From Candidatus Bathyarchaeota archaeon A05DMB-5 (GTDB taxonomy: Archaea; Thermoproteota; Bathyarchaeia; Bathyarchaeales; Bathycorpusculaceae): a stretch of 64,000 bases of DNA. Position numbers and translations under genes: made by a program. The notes below the pieces were generated by a model. It searched no databases, was not told the DNA's origin, and was given only the letters and a program-made list of their open reading frames with translations. The stretch lies in contig JABFQP010000004.1 in assembly GCA_019685655.1 (NCBI GenBank), forward strand, positions 1 to 64,000, written 5' to 3'. Positions 36,564-45,868 of this stretch are shown piece after piece (position 1 is the first letter of the stretch; every line of letters starts with the position of its first letter).

Positions 36564-37562
36564 TTAAACATTACTTTTTCTAAAGTGCTCCCAACCTCGC
36601 GGCTCAATAACATGCCTTTTTCCGTTAATTTCCAAAATAATTCTCTTTTCAGCTGTCACCTTTCCAATTTGCAAAAGCTTTCCACCAACCTTCTCAACAG
36701 CTTTTTCTGCTCGACCCCAAAGCGTAGGCTTTACCGTCAAGACAAGCTCGTATTCTTCTCCACCGTAAAGCGTCAAATCTAACAAGTCAAGCTTGCTGGT
36801 TTCCGCAAACTTTTCCACTTCTTTGGCTACTGGAAGCTTGCTTATCAAAAAGCCAACATTGCTTGTCCTTGAAATTTCATGCAAACTCCAAGCTAAGCCG
36901 TCGCTTGAATCAATAGCCGCCGTAACCGCCCTTGTCCGACTTAACGCTAATCCTTCTTTTAATCGTGCATGCGGCATCAAAACCGCTCCAACAAGAGCCT
37001 CACGAATTTTCCTCGGTGCCGCAAGATTGTTAAGTAGAATCTTCAAACCAGCAGAAGTTTTACCGAAAAACCCAGTAACCGCCACAAGGTCTCCAGGTTC
37101 TGCTCCACTCCGCAACATAACACTTTCCTTTTCTGCAATTCCAAAAACTGAGAGACTGATTATCACGTCTGAAGCCTCGTTTGTGTCTCCTCCAATGATA
37201 AATGCGCCGTACTCGCGTGCGCCAGCATTAAGTCCAGCCCCAATTTCTTCTATGTCGTTCTCGGCAAGTTTCGGGGGCAGTCCAAGCGAAACAAGAATAA
37301 CCTTTGGTTCCACACCTTTTGCGGCGAAATCGCTAATATTCATAATAACAGCTTTTCGTGCCGCTTGCCAAAGACTCATTCCCAGCGGCACATCAGTTTT
37401 GTCTACCAGCATGTCTGTTTTCAAAATTAAGAGTTGCTCGTTGCTTAGCGGATATGCGGAGACGTCATCGCCAAAAGGAATAGGCATCTTGGGCATTTTC
37501 TCCAGCTGGTCTAGAATTAACTCGATTATTTTTCTCTCTCCAATCGCTTTTAAGTCGTCCAA
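36564..37562 (-). CDS. thiL: Thiamine-monophosphate kinase
   Basis: About 332 residues. The start LDDLKAIGERKIIELIL and the ATP-binding block FGDDVSAYPL, with LKTDMLVDKTDVP and the metal-binding NISDFAAKGVEPK, are characteristic of ThiL, which converts thiamine phosphate to thiamine diphosphate. I set the start at TTG 37562, which has AGGTG upstream and fits the family's N-terminus; the frame is open to an ATG at 37619, adding 19 unconserved residues. No other thiamine genes are adjacent. Confidence 0.88.
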   Translation of the reverse strand: MDDLKAIGERKIIELILDQLEKMPKMPIPFGDDVSAYPLSNEQLLILKTDMLVDKTDVPLGMSLWQAARKAVIMNISDFAAKGVEPKVILVSLGLPPKLAENDIEEIGAGLNAGAREYGAFIIGGDTNEASDVIISLSVFGIAEKESVMLRSGAEPGDLVAVTGFFGKTSAGLKILLNNLAAPRKIREALVGAVLMPHARLKEGLALSRTRAVTAAIDSSDGLAWSLHEISRTSNVGFLISKLPVAKEVEKFAETSKLDLLDLTLYGGEEYELVLTVKPTLWGRAEKAVEKVGGKLLQIGKVTAEKRIILEINGKRHVIEPRGWEHFRKSNV

Positions 37563-37706
37563 ACCCCTACACCTTTGTATTAGTGAATAGAAAGCTGTTG
37601 TCTTAAATATTCTCAGCAAATCTCGGAACAGCTATGAAATGCGGAACGCTTTTCTAGTCTCCATACACAAACTGATATGTACTTATGTGACACTTTTCAA
37701 AACTCC

Positions 37707-38492
37707 CTATTCTTTTATGAAGCCTTGTGCCTTAAGAAAATTCATTAACTTCTCATTCGTACTCTTCACAAATTCTTCTTTGTAATGCCTTGAATATGAT
37801 TTTCCATAGTTTCTTTCCGTAAGGAGTTTTTCAAACTCCTCTTTCGTTAACTCTTCTCCACGGCGTTTCAAGTCGTTGGACATGAACTCTCTCCAGTAAT
37901 CTGAAACATCCTTTGCATCTATATCCCTATAACTGTCCTCACAAACTATCACATCAAAACTCCATTTTCCCCTTATCCCAAGCTTTCTCACCGGATAACC
38001 CACGCACAAAATGCTAAGCGCCAAACAATGTTCTGGCAACTTCAAAATTTCCTTAACTCTCTGCGGGTGCTCAATAACTGACCCGATTATCACGCTGCCG
38101 AGACCCAAAGCTTCTGCGGCGATAACCATGTTTTCAAGCGCTAAAGCGGCGTCCAAAACTCCGAAAGTGAAGGGAAGAATGCCAGTAAAATCGTAGTTCA
38201 CTCCGGTTAGTTTTGCAGCTTTTAAATGCCGATGAAGATCAAGACATACTACAACCCACACTGGAGCATCTTTCATAAACGTTTGATTCTCGCAAAGTTC
38301 ATACAATTGTTCTCTAACTATTTCGTCTTTTACAACTATGAATGTTCTGGGTTGAATGTTTCCAGCAGACGGCGCTCGAATTCCAGCAAACAAAATCTGT
38401 TTAAGAATTTCTTCTGGAACATGCCTGTTTTTGTCAAAATTTCTAATGGAAGTTCTTGCCAAAATAGTGTTCAACAAATTGGAGCTTTTCAT
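37707..38492 (-). CDS. Nitroreductase family FMN protein
   Basis: 261 residues of the nitroreductase fold. ARTSIRNFDKNRHVPEEILKQILFAGIRAPSAGNIQPRTFIVV, read in pieces, has the FMN phosphate-binding RxS and the SAGNxQP motif. LALENMVIAAEALGLGSVIIGSV is the second conserved helix. Substrate unknown; members reduce quinones, nitroaromatics or flavins. The C-terminal ~70 residues are longer than usual and charged. It is divergent from the tRNA-Thr gene. Confidence 0.88.
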   Translation of the reverse strand: MKSSNLLNTILARTSIRNFDKNRHVPEEILKQILFAGIRAPSAGNIQPRTFIVVKDEIVREQLYELCENQTFMKDAPVWVVVCLDLHRHLKAAKLTGVNYDFTGILPFTFGVLDAALALENMVIAAEALGLGSVIIGSVIEHPQRVKEILKLPEHCLALSILCVGYPVRKLGIRGKWSFDVIVCEDSYRDIDAKDVSDYWREFMSNDLKRRGEELTKEEFEKLLTERNYGKSYSRHYKEEFVKSTNEKLMNFLKAQGFIKE

Positions 38493-38527
38493 AGGAGACC
38501 CTGCCTAGAAAAGGCTATTCCGAACAT

Positions 38528-38537
38528 CTTAAAAATA
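38528..38537 (+). promoter_or_regulatory. TATA box of the tRNA-Thr gene
   Basis: CTTAAAAATA ends 26 bases before the first base of the tRNA, the expected spacing for an archaeal promoter whose transcript begins at the tRNA. Confidence 0.6.
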
Positions 38538-38562
38538 ACAGTTTCCCTCATTAGTTGCGGAT

Positions 38563-38635
38563 GCCTCGGTAGCTCAGCTCGGTAGAGCGACGGTCTCGTA
38601 AACCGTAGGCCCCGGGATCAAAGCCCGGCCGAGGC
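38563..38635 (+). tRNA. tRNA-Thr (anticodon CGT)
   Basis: 73 bases folding into a full cloverleaf: acceptor GCCTCGG/CCGAGGC, D-stem GCTC/GAGC, anticodon stem ACGGT/ACCGT with loop CTCGTAA (anticodon CGT), and T-stem CCGGG/CCCGG. CCA is not encoded and there is no intron. Confidence 0.95.
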
Positions 38636-38734
38636 TTTTATGCTCGTGTATTTTCGTTGTGCGGTTGAACAGAAATATTTATTAAATATTAATATTAAAG
38701 ATACATTTCAGAAGAAACTCCGGAAGGATGAGTC

Positions 38735-39067
38735 ATGCCTCCATTCCACATACACGACGAAAAACTCAAATGCCCATACAAAGGATGCGGAAAAACATTC
38801 GAAAAACCAACAGTCCTAACAGACTCATCCACAATACCCAGACAAAGCTACTACGCATGCCCATACTGCAACTCAAAACTAGACATAATAGTAGAAAACA
38901 TGAAAATCGTCAGCGTCAAACCAACAGAATACCCAAAAGTCTTCGACTCACCAGCTAAATGCGCCCACTATTTTGGATTCTTAAACGCTATCCCAAAAGA
39001 CGCCTCAATCCCAGACGAATGCCTAGTGTGCCCAAAAGTCCTCCAATGCAGCATAAGAAAAAAGTAA
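38735..39067 (+). CDS. Zinc-ribbon protein of unknown function
   Basis: 110 residues with three cysteine pairs: CPYKGCGKTF and CPYCNSKLD near the N-terminus (a C4 zinc ribbon), and CLVCPKVLQC near the C-terminus plus KCAHYFG, which may bind a second metal. No known family recognised. It sits between two tRNA genes, with a TATA-like atatttatta near 38673 and GGATGA before the ATG. Such proteins often bind nucleic acid, but this is a guess. Confidence 0.7.
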   Translation: MPPFHIHDEKLKCPYKGCGKTFEKPTVLTDSSTIPRQSYYACPYCNSKLDIIVENMKIVSVKPTEYPKVFDSPAKCAHYFGFLNAIPKDASIPDECLVCPKVLQCSIRKK

Positions 39068-39150
39068 CAAAACCCCACCCACGTTTCTTTCCGAGAGAAT
39101 GTTTTAAATTTATCTTCCAGAATTCTATTTTCGCCCGCCAACCCATCCAC

Positions 39151-39254
39151 GGGGCTGTCGGCTAGCTTGGTCTAGGCTTGGAGACTCGGGCTCTCTATGC
39201 GTGTTGGCGTTTGCCATGTGCGGGAAGGACCCCGGTTCAAATCCGGGCAGCCCC
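39151..39254 (+). tRNA. tRNA-Pro (anticodon CGG) with a 34-base insertion in the variable region
   Basis: Acceptor GGGGCTG/CAGCCCC (7 bp), D-arm GGCT/GGCT (with G-T pairs), anticodon stem GGAGA/TCTCT with loop CTCGGGC (anticodon CGG, G37), T-arm CCCGG-TTCAAAT-CCGGG. All canonical parts are present, but the variable region (39197-39230) is 34 bases instead of about 5 and contains a small hairpin TGGC-GTTT-GCCA. Proline tRNAs are normally class I. Best explanations are an intron at a non-canonical site in the variable loop, leaving about five bases such as AGGAC after splicing, or an unusual long arm. CCA is not encoded. Confidence 0.75.
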
Positions 39255-39322
39255 ATTCAAGGTCCTAAACCCAAATGGGTTCGAGCACTAAATCATTCAT
39301 AGTAACAAGTATTCTTTTCACA

Positions 39323-40855
39323 CTAAACTCTTGTTCTTAAGGCGTGCATAACGTCGCTTCTTGTTACGATTCCAAGCAATAAGTGCGTGTTATTTTTATC
39401 AACAACAAGTAACCGTCCGATGTTGTGTTTATTCATTTTTTCAAAAGCTTCCGCAAGGGAGTCTTCTGGAAAAGCTGTGATCAAATTTTTTGTGCAAATT
39501 TCTCCAAGAGAAACATTGTTTCGCTTTTGTTTAGCAACTTTCATAGCATCTTGCAAAGTGACAATTCCAGCGAGTTTATTGGATTCGTTTATTATTGGAA
39601 AGCCGATGTGGTGGTGTTCAGCTATTTTGTCGAAAAGTTCGTTAACCGTCATAGCTGGTGTCAGTGTCACGACATTTTTTGTCATTATTTGTTCTACTTT
39701 CATTTCTTGAAGCATGTTGATTTCGATGGCTGTGGGTTTTATGGAAAATTCTGTGGCTGAAGGGATCGGAAGCCCCTTCTTCTTCATAGTTTTAGTTTCT
39801 TGCATGGCATTTTTTCTTTTATGAGTGGATAAATTGATTAAGTGTGCTAATGTTTCTGGTTCGGTTTCTATTTCCTTTGTTGTTATGATGCCTTTTTCGA
39901 CAGCTAATTTTAAGAATTCTTCGCCTTTTTTAGTTCTGACAATTATTATAGACCAGTCTTTCAATGGTGCTGCTCCGCCAACACTTAAGTCTGCAAGCTC
40001 AGAGGTAAAGTCTGTGCATGTTTTACAGCGGTTCATGATATGAGGTTTGACTTCTGACAGTGGAATTCGAATTGTATGGTTCTCTGTCGTTACTACATAT
40101 TTGTCTTCTATCAAATCAACATTTTGAATTTCGCTAGCTGCAATGTTATGTTCTTGCAGAAGATACTCTAACAGTCGACCTAGCGAAAAGGTCCAGAGGC
40201 AAAAAAGCCCTATGGTTATTTCTAAACTGCCAATGAGTTTATGTTGCCAAGCTTCAAGTTTTCGAAGCGCGAGAACATGGCATGGAACGCCAACAAAAGC
40301 AATGTGGAATCTGCCGTGCTCAAAAACTGCACGACCGAAAGCCTCTGCCACCGCGCTGGGTACAACTTTTGAGTCTACGACAGAAAGTGTGTCATCTGGC
40401 ACGAGGCTTACTGAAGGCTTAACTTTTATGCTTAGCCTGGGAGATACTTTTGAAACTATAGCGCTGTCAATTATTTTTTGATTAATTGCAAAGTTAAGTA
40501 AGGCGTTTATGACGCCGCCGCTTTTTGTGGCTTCTCTTATTGTTGGATTGGTAGCGTGTGCAAGTAGAATTTTCCTATAATAGCCTAGGCTTTCTCTTCT
40601 GAAAGGCGCATCTACAACGAATCTTAACGTTTCGTATAAAAGTGCGTCGGTGTGTGGGCATATATCATAACAGATTGGACAAGTATCCAAGTGTTCAGAG
40701 CAATCATAAAGTCTGTTTGGTTTGTTTTCATCCACTTTTATCGCATGAATTGGACATGCAGCTTCACATGCACCGCATAGGGTGCAGAACTCCGGTTCTA
40801 TTATCAGCCGTTCTAAGTCATTGAAAGCTATGAGTTTATTCTTATTTGTTGGCAT
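39323..40855 (-). CDS. FrhB-like F420 hydrogenase/dehydrogenase beta subunit fused to a CBS-domain pair
   Basis: 510 residues in three parts. Residues about 20-70 carry ferredoxin-type cysteines (FCTLCGACEAACP, then CPICYDICP). Residues about 85-340 are the FrhB/FpoF-type F420-binding flavoprotein: ATKSGGVINALL, FVGVPCHVLALRKLEAW, NRCKTCTDFTSELADLSVGG. Residues about 387-508 are two CBS domains (VEQIMTKNVVTLTPAMTVNELF and GEICTKNLITAFPEDSLAEAF), which usually sense adenine nucleotides. It lies 67 bases after the N subunit of the hydrogenase/complex I-like operon, same strand. By analogy with FpoF it may feed electrons from F420H2, or take them to F420, with the CBS pair as an energy-charge switch (inference). 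Confidence 0.85.
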   Translation of the reverse strand: MPTNKNKLIAFNDLERLIIEPEFCTLCGACEAACPIHAIKVDENKPNRLYDCSEHLDTCPICYDICPHTDALLYETLRFVVDAPFRRESLGYYRKILLAHATNPTIREATKSGGVINALLNFAINQKIIDSAIVSKVSPRLSIKVKPSVSLVPDDTLSVVDSKVVPSAVAEAFGRAVFEHGRFHIAFVGVPCHVLALRKLEAWQHKLIGSLEITIGLFCLWTFSLGRLLEYLLQEHNIAASEIQNVDLIEDKYVVTTENHTIRIPLSEVKPHIMNRCKTCTDFTSELADLSVGGAAPLKDWSIIIVRTKKGEEFLKLAVEKGIITTKEIETEPETLAHLINLSTHKRKNAMQETKTMKKKGLPIPSATEFSIKPTAIEINMLQEMKVEQIMTKNVVTLTPAMTVNELFDKIAEHHHIGFPIINESNKLAGIVTLQDAMKVAKQKRNNVSLGEICTKNLITAFPEDSLAEAFEKMNKHNIGRLLVVDKNNTHLLLGIVTRSDVMHALRTRV

Positions 40856-40922
40856 GATTAAGCTCTCTGTTTATACTAGTGAAAGTTGTGATTAAAATAT
40901 CTGTAGTTGTTTTTGAAAGAAG

Positions 40923-42419
40923 TCATGGCACGAACGGAAGTTGCTGTATTACCGGGTTGATAAGGTCTAAAATGATTGTTGGATATAATCCTAAAACAAT
41001 TATTGCTGCAACAAGAATGAAAATTACTGCAAGGAGTTTTTTGGGCTCTTTAATTTTTGCTTCTTCTCGCGGTTTTTTCGCGTACATGTAATTGATTAAT
41101 CTCAACAAGTATGCAGCTTGAATTACGCTGGTTAAAACACCTATCACAGCTAACCAGCTTAGATTTGCCTCTATTGCAGATGTAAAAACTAAATATTTTG
41201 CAATAAAACCAGCGAGAGGTGGGACTCCTGCAAAAGAAAAGGCGGCGAAAAGTAATGCTAAACTTGTAAGCGGCATTTTTCTCCCTATCCCTGAAAAATC
41301 GTCTAAAGTCTCATATCCCATATTGTTTAAAATTCCAACAGTCATGAAGGCAAGCGCTGTGGTTATTCCTCCGATAAGGAAGAAGTAGAGGTTACCCACT
41401 ATTCCAAGCGATGTCACGCTGGTTATTGCTACAAGATTATAGCCTACATCTGCAATGCATATATTCGCTATTAAACGCTTAACGTTTTTTTCAGTTAACG
41501 CCAGCAAGTTACCCACTATCATTGTTAACGCAGACAAAACTGCAAGCATAAGGGTCCAAGGTAGGACTGTGGAAGGCGTCAAAATGTAGATGAGGACTCT
41601 TAGCAAAACATAGTAGCTTCCTTGATCGACAAGTGCTGACAAGAAGGCTGAAGAGGATGCTGGAGCTGCAGCGTAGGCGTCTGGCAACCACATATGGAAG
41701 GGCACGACAGCAGCCTCGATTGAGTAGCCTGCTACGATGAAAATGAAGGCTATTTCAAGTAGGTGCTTATCTTCAAGAGCCATTAACGCGTTTTTCACTG
41801 CCCAGAAGTTAAGTGTGCCCGTGAGAGCGTAGACTATTGAAAGTCCATAGATTATGAAGGCTGAAGCAATTATTATCATGATCAAGTATTTTATGGTGGC
41901 ATGCAAAGACCTAGATGTTTTCCGATATAGCATTAGGAAGCTTGAGCCTGCTGCTGTGGCTTCCCAAAAAATAAAGAGTGTTAAGAGGTCGCCAGCGAAC
42001 GCTGTTCCTATTACGCAGCCGATGATTATTAGTATAATTGAATAGTAGCGTTCTGAAAGTTTTTCATCAGAATTTATGTAAAAAAGGCTGTACATGAAAA
42101 CCATGGCGCCGACTATTGTGAAGATTATTGCCATGTAAATCGATACTGCGTCTACTAGGAATGTTGTTGAAAACATGGCGAACGGTTCATCGGTTAATGT
42201 TAAGTTAAGGAATGGTTGAGGCGGTGGTTGCGCATAATATTTCAATGCCAGATTTGCTACGCTTATGACTGCAATAATGAATATCGCTGAGAACCAGCCA
42301 AGCATGAGAGTAGTTTTTCCAGTTTTTCTTTTGCGAACAGTTTTAACTACTGGTATTGTTAGAAGCGAAAACACGACGAAAACAATTATGGGTGAAGATA
42401 TGTCCAAGATTTCTATCAT
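40923..42419 (-). CDS. Complex I-like antiporter subunit N (NuoN/HyfF type)
   Basis: 498 residues, about fourteen membrane helices of the Mrp-antiporter fold. Conserved parts are the lysine/glutamate channel features and the broken-helix motif VPFHMWLPDAYAAAPASSSAFLSAL, followed by GSYYVLLR. It is a proton-translocating subunit. Third and last of three antiporter-like subunits (L, M, N order), 12 bases after M. Start ATG 42419. Confidence 0.9.
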   Translation of the reverse strand: MIEILDISSPIIVFVVFSLLTIPVVKTVRKRKTGKTTLMLGWFSAIFIIAVISVANLALKYYAQPPPQPFLNLTLTDEPFAMFSTTFLVDAVSIYMAIIFTIVGAMVFMYSLFYINSDEKLSERYYSIILIIIGCVIGTAFAGDLLTLFIFWEATAAGSSFLMLYRKTSRSLHATIKYLIMIIIASAFIIYGLSIVYALTGTLNFWAVKNALMALEDKHLLEIAFIFIVAGYSIEAAVVPFHMWLPDAYAAAPASSSAFLSALVDQGSYYVLLRVLIYILTPSTVLPWTLMLAVLSALTMIVGNLLALTEKNVKRLIANICIADVGYNLVAITSVTSLGIVGNLYFFLIGGITTALAFMTVGILNNMGYETLDDFSGIGRKMPLTSLALLFAAFSFAGVPPLAGFIAKYLVFTSAIEANLSWLAVIGVLTSVIQAAYLLRLINYMYAKKPREEAKIKEPKKLLAVIFILVAAIIVLGLYPTIILDLINPVIQQLPFVP

Positions 42420-42431
42420 TGGCTTGCCTCG

Positions 42432-43919
42432 CTAAATGAAGGTCACGCTCGTGATGAGTTGTATGAAAAATGTCGGCCATATGCCAAGAACGATGACGAA
42501 TGCCGTCAAAATAATCATGGCTAATTTCATAAAGAATGGAACGTCTGTTATTTTTTCATGTTTTGCTGAGCCGAGAAAAACGTGACCTACGAATCTTAGG
42601 GCGTAGGCTAGGGATAAAACTGTGGCTATTAGCATTAGTGCTGTTGGTATAAGGTAGAAGTTGTCGTTGTTGATTGTTTGGAATGCTCCCACAAAGATTA
42701 GAAATTCGCTGATGAAACATGCGAATGGTGGTATTCCAGCGATGCTTAATGCTGCAGTGGTTGAAGATGTAGCTGTGATTGGCATTTGCCCAGCAAGTCC
42801 ACCCATTTCGCGAATGTCTCGAATTTCGAGTTGCTTCATAACTGCTCCAGCTGACAAAAAGAGCAAGCCTTTGCTTACCGCGTGATTTATCAAATGTAAG
42901 ACTGTTCCAGTTATGGCTTCTTGGAATGGAAAAAGAGAAAGCCCGAAGAGAACGTAGCCCATGTGTGCTATGCTCGAATACGCGATTATTCGTTTTATGT
43001 CTGTTTCCACCAAAGCGATTAATGAGCCGAAGAAGGCGGATAAAATTCCGAAAATCGTTAGTCCGTGCAGGAAAAGGCTTCCGAAGTCTGTTGCCATGAC
43101 GGCTGGAAAAACTGTTCCCAATGATACACGGAGTATTGCGTAAGCGCCGGCGCTGATTATGACTCCGCTTAGAAGTGCAGACATTGGCGCTGGGGCTTCA
43201 GAGTGTGCGTCTGGCAACCACATGTGAACTGGAACAGCAGCCATTTTAACTGCAAAGCCTGCTGTGAGAGACAGTAAAATCCATTTTACAAGTTCTGGAT
43301 TAGCAGTCATTAGTGCGGTTTGTGCTTGAAACATGTCTAAGTCTCCTGTAACCATGAATATTGCGCCTATGCCTAAGAGGACGAAGACTGCGCCTGCGTG
43401 TGTGAATATGAAGAATTTGAAGGCGGCTCTGTATGGTTCTCTGTAGCCCCATCCGCCTATTATGAAGTAGGTTGGGACGAGCATTAGTTCCCAGCAGAAG
43501 TAGAAGAGCATGAGGTTTGATGTGATGAAGACGCCGACGAGACCTATGGAGAGTAATGTTAAAAGAGCATAGTATTCAGCGAGTCCTTTTCTTTCTTGCA
43601 TGTAATTTATCGAGAAAAGCGTGGCTGTTAAAATGAGTATTAGGGTTATGATTGCCATTGAGAAACTGATTCCGTCAACAAAAAGCGTGAAAGAAGAGTG
43701 GAGAACGGGAATCCAATAGTAAGATTCGACATATTTGTGGTCTGCGCCGTTGAGAATGGATGGCACGGTTGTAGAAAGCACTGCTATGTTGATTATGCAT
43801 ATTAAAGCAACCAGGAAGGCGGCTGTTTTGGAAGATTTTCTACCTAACAAATAAACGAATGGAACAGCCAAAGTTGGTAGAAGCAGTGTTAATAAAAGTG
43901 TGTTTTCCATTTGCTTCAC
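42432..43919 (-). CDS. Complex I-like antiporter subunit M (NuoM type)
   Basis: 495 residues, about fourteen membrane helices. The proton-channel signature VPVHMWLPDAHSEAPAPMSALLSGVIIS with downstream AYAILR, the glutamate-bearing YFCWELMLVPTYFIIG, and IAYSSIAHMGYVLFGL are typical of NuoM. Its start (ATG 43919) overlaps the stop of L by 4 bases, so the two are translationally coupled. Confidence 0.92.
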   Translation of the reverse strand: MKQMENTLLLTLLLPTLAVPFVYLLGRKSSKTAAFLVALICIINIAVLSTTVPSILNGADHKYVESYYWIPVLHSSFTLFVDGISFSMAIITLILILTATLFSINYMQERKGLAEYYALLTLLSIGLVGVFITSNLMLFYFCWELMLVPTYFIIGGWGYREPYRAAFKFFIFTHAGAVFVLLGIGAIFMVTGDLDMFQAQTALMTANPELVKWILLSLTAGFAVKMAAVPVHMWLPDAHSEAPAPMSALLSGVIISAGAYAILRVSLGTVFPAVMATDFGSLFLHGLTIFGILSAFFGSLIALVETDIKRIIAYSSIAHMGYVLFGLSLFPFQEAITGTVLHLINHAVSKGLLFLSAGAVMKQLEIRDIREMGGLAGQMPITATSSTTAALSIAGIPPFACFISEFLIFVGAFQTINNDNFYLIPTALMLIATVLSLAYALRFVGHVFLGSAKHEKITDVPFFMKLAMIILTAFVIVLGIWPTFFIQLITSVTFI

Positions 43920-45868
43920 CTAAGCATAGTGATTATTATTAGTATTAGAATTATTAAAAACCCAATGAGTGCAGCTGCTATGTAATGTTGTAGGGAGCCT
44001 GAACGCATTCTTTTAATTTTTGATGCCGAAGCCAAAGTCTTGTTCGTAGCCATGTAGAGTAATTCATCGGCAAAAATGTCTAAATACTTTTGAGTGTTAT
44101 GAGCCAAACTCATTACTTCACTTGCAACAAGATACGGTAGACGGTTAAAGAAAGTTGTTTCAACCCGCTTAAGACCAACAGAAATTAGTAAGACACTTCG
44201 TGCAACAACTTTTTCATAAAAAGTATCAAAGAAATAGCCATGCTCCAAAATTAAGATCAGAGGAGTCAACAGTTTACCTTTGATTTTTTCTATACTCTCT
44301 GATTTCTTGTAGTAAGTTATGTAAATGGGGAAACCTCCTGCAAAAAGAATTAGAAGAAAAATAAGAGTTGCTGAACTGAAAACTTCGCTTAGTCCCATTT
44401 CTACACCTACATGCATGAAATTACCTATCAAAGGTCCTAGAAAACCCCAAGCGAAGCACAAAACCGCGAGTATCCCAGATGCGAAAAGCATTGTTTTCGG
44501 CGGTTCATGTAGGTGAGTTTTCTTTACATGTTCAGATGGTTCACGCAGAAAAGTTAGGATGATAAAACGCAAAGTATATGCAAAAGTGACCGCTGTGGAC
44601 GCATAAATTGTAAGCACAAGTAAAACATCTCCTGTTGACCAGAGACTGCTTATAATGAAGCCCTTACTGAAGAAACTTGCAAATGGGGGCACACCAGTCC
44701 GAGCCAGCATGACAACTATGCAGAGCAAAAACGTGATTGGCATGGCTTTCCTCAGTCCGCCCATCTGACGCATATCGCGGGTTCCTAACATATGAATGAT
44801 GCCGCCAATCGTAAGGAAACCTAAGCCTTGAAAGAAAGCATGACTTAACATATGAAATAAACCAGCAAACCAGCCTAGCGAAGAAGGAGACGAGGCAGCA
44901 CCCAATGCGGCAATCATAAATCCTATCTGACTGATGGTTGAATAAGCAGGCACTCCTTTTATGTCAGGCGTATACAAAGCCAAAGTAGCCCCAATGAACG
45001 CAGTAATAGCACCGATCCAAGCAACACAAGATAACCATAATGGGATTAAAGTTATCACTGAGCCAAAAAGTATGAACAACCTAGCAATCAAGTAAACACC
45101 AGCCTTCACCATTGTTGCTCCATGCAAGAGGGCGCTAACCGAAGTTGGAGCCTCCATTGCAGTATAGAGCCAAGTGTGCAAAGGTAGCTGGGCTGATTTC
45201 GCGATTGCTCCTCCAAGCATTAGAAAGGCAACCGCAGTCAACATTGGTAAAGGTACAGTCCTAATGTTTTTAATAGTGTAGGAGAAAGAAAAAGAGCCTA
45301 AACTTGTGTAGAGAAGGGCAATCGCGGCTAACAAGCAGACATCACCTATACGGGTCATCAGAAAAACTTTCACTCCTGCGCGAACTGATTCGGGGCGTCG
45401 ATACCAGAAAGAAACCAGTGAATAAGAGCAAAGCCCTACCATTTCCCAGAAAATGAACATCTGAAGAAAATTATCTGACATGACAAGACCTATCATCGAA
45501 CCCATGAAAAGAAGCATGAAAAAGTAGTAACGGGTCAAGTTTTCTTCACCAGCCATATAGCCTATAGAATATATGATAACTACAAAACTGAAGAAAGCAA
45601 CTAAATTCGCAAATAGGACACTGAGCGAATCGACGAATACGCCTGCATCGATGCTCATGGAAGGAATCCATGGAAAAACCATGTCTGGACTCGCTAAAGC
45701 GCCAAAATAAACGTCAGGAACCATAGAAAATGCAAATATCGTAGCAACTAGGCTCACTGTTACTGCAAAATATTCTCTTGCTTTTCCGCCTAGCCGCGCA
45801 ATTATTGGAATAAACAGGCTAGAAATGGTTGGAACTATCCAAACAAGCCATGGTGCATAAGGAAGCAA
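43916..45868 (-). CDS. Complex I-like antiporter subunit L (NuoL type)
   Basis: 650 residues, the length of NuoL with its extra C-terminal segments including the long lateral-helix region. Signatures: MFIFWEMVGLCSYSLVSFWY, LPLHTWLYTAMEAPTSVSALLHGATMVKAGVYLI and STISQIGFMIAALG. It begins with TTG 45868 directly after the K stop. A long antiporter subunit of this type is a feature of complex I and Fpo rather than of the smaller Ech hydrogenases. Confidence 0.92.
   Translation of the reverse strand: MLPYAPWLVWIVPTISSLFIPIIARLGGKAREYFAVTVSLVATIFAFSMVPDVYFGALASPDMVFPWIPSMSIDAGVFVDSLSVLFANLVAFFSFVVIIYSIGYMAGEENLTRYYFFMLLFMGSMIGLVMSDNFLQMFIFWEMVGLCSYSLVSFWYRRPESVRAGVKVFLMTRIGDVCLLAAIALLYTSLGSFSFSYTIKNIRTVPLPMLTAVAFLMLGGAIAKSAQLPLHTWLYTAMEAPTSVSALLHGATMVKAGVYLIARLFILFGSVITLIPLWLSCVAWIGAITAFIGATLALYTPDIKGVPAYSTISQIGFMIAALGAASSPSSLGWFAGLFHMLSHAFFQGLGFLTIGGIIHMLGTRDMRQMGGLRKAMPITFLLCIVVMLARTGVPPFASFFSKGFIISSLWSTGDVLLVLTIYASTAVTFAYTLRFIILTFLREPSEHVKKTHLHEPPKTMLFASGILAVLCFAWGFLGPLIGNFMHVGVEMGLSEVFSSATLIFLLILFAGGFPIYITYYKKSESIEKIKGKLLTPLILILEHGYFFDTFYEKVVARSVLLISVGLKRVETTFFNRLPYLVASEVMSLAHNTQKYLDIFADELLYMATNKTLASASKIKRMRSGSLQHYIAAALIGFLIILILIIITMLR

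Noticed and set aside
39187-39226. A canonical 37/38 intron in the tRNA-Pro gene.
   Set aside because: Placing the second exon near the T-arm would give CGGGA as the 3' side of the anticodon stem, which does not pair with GGAGA, whereas TCTCT directly after the loop does.
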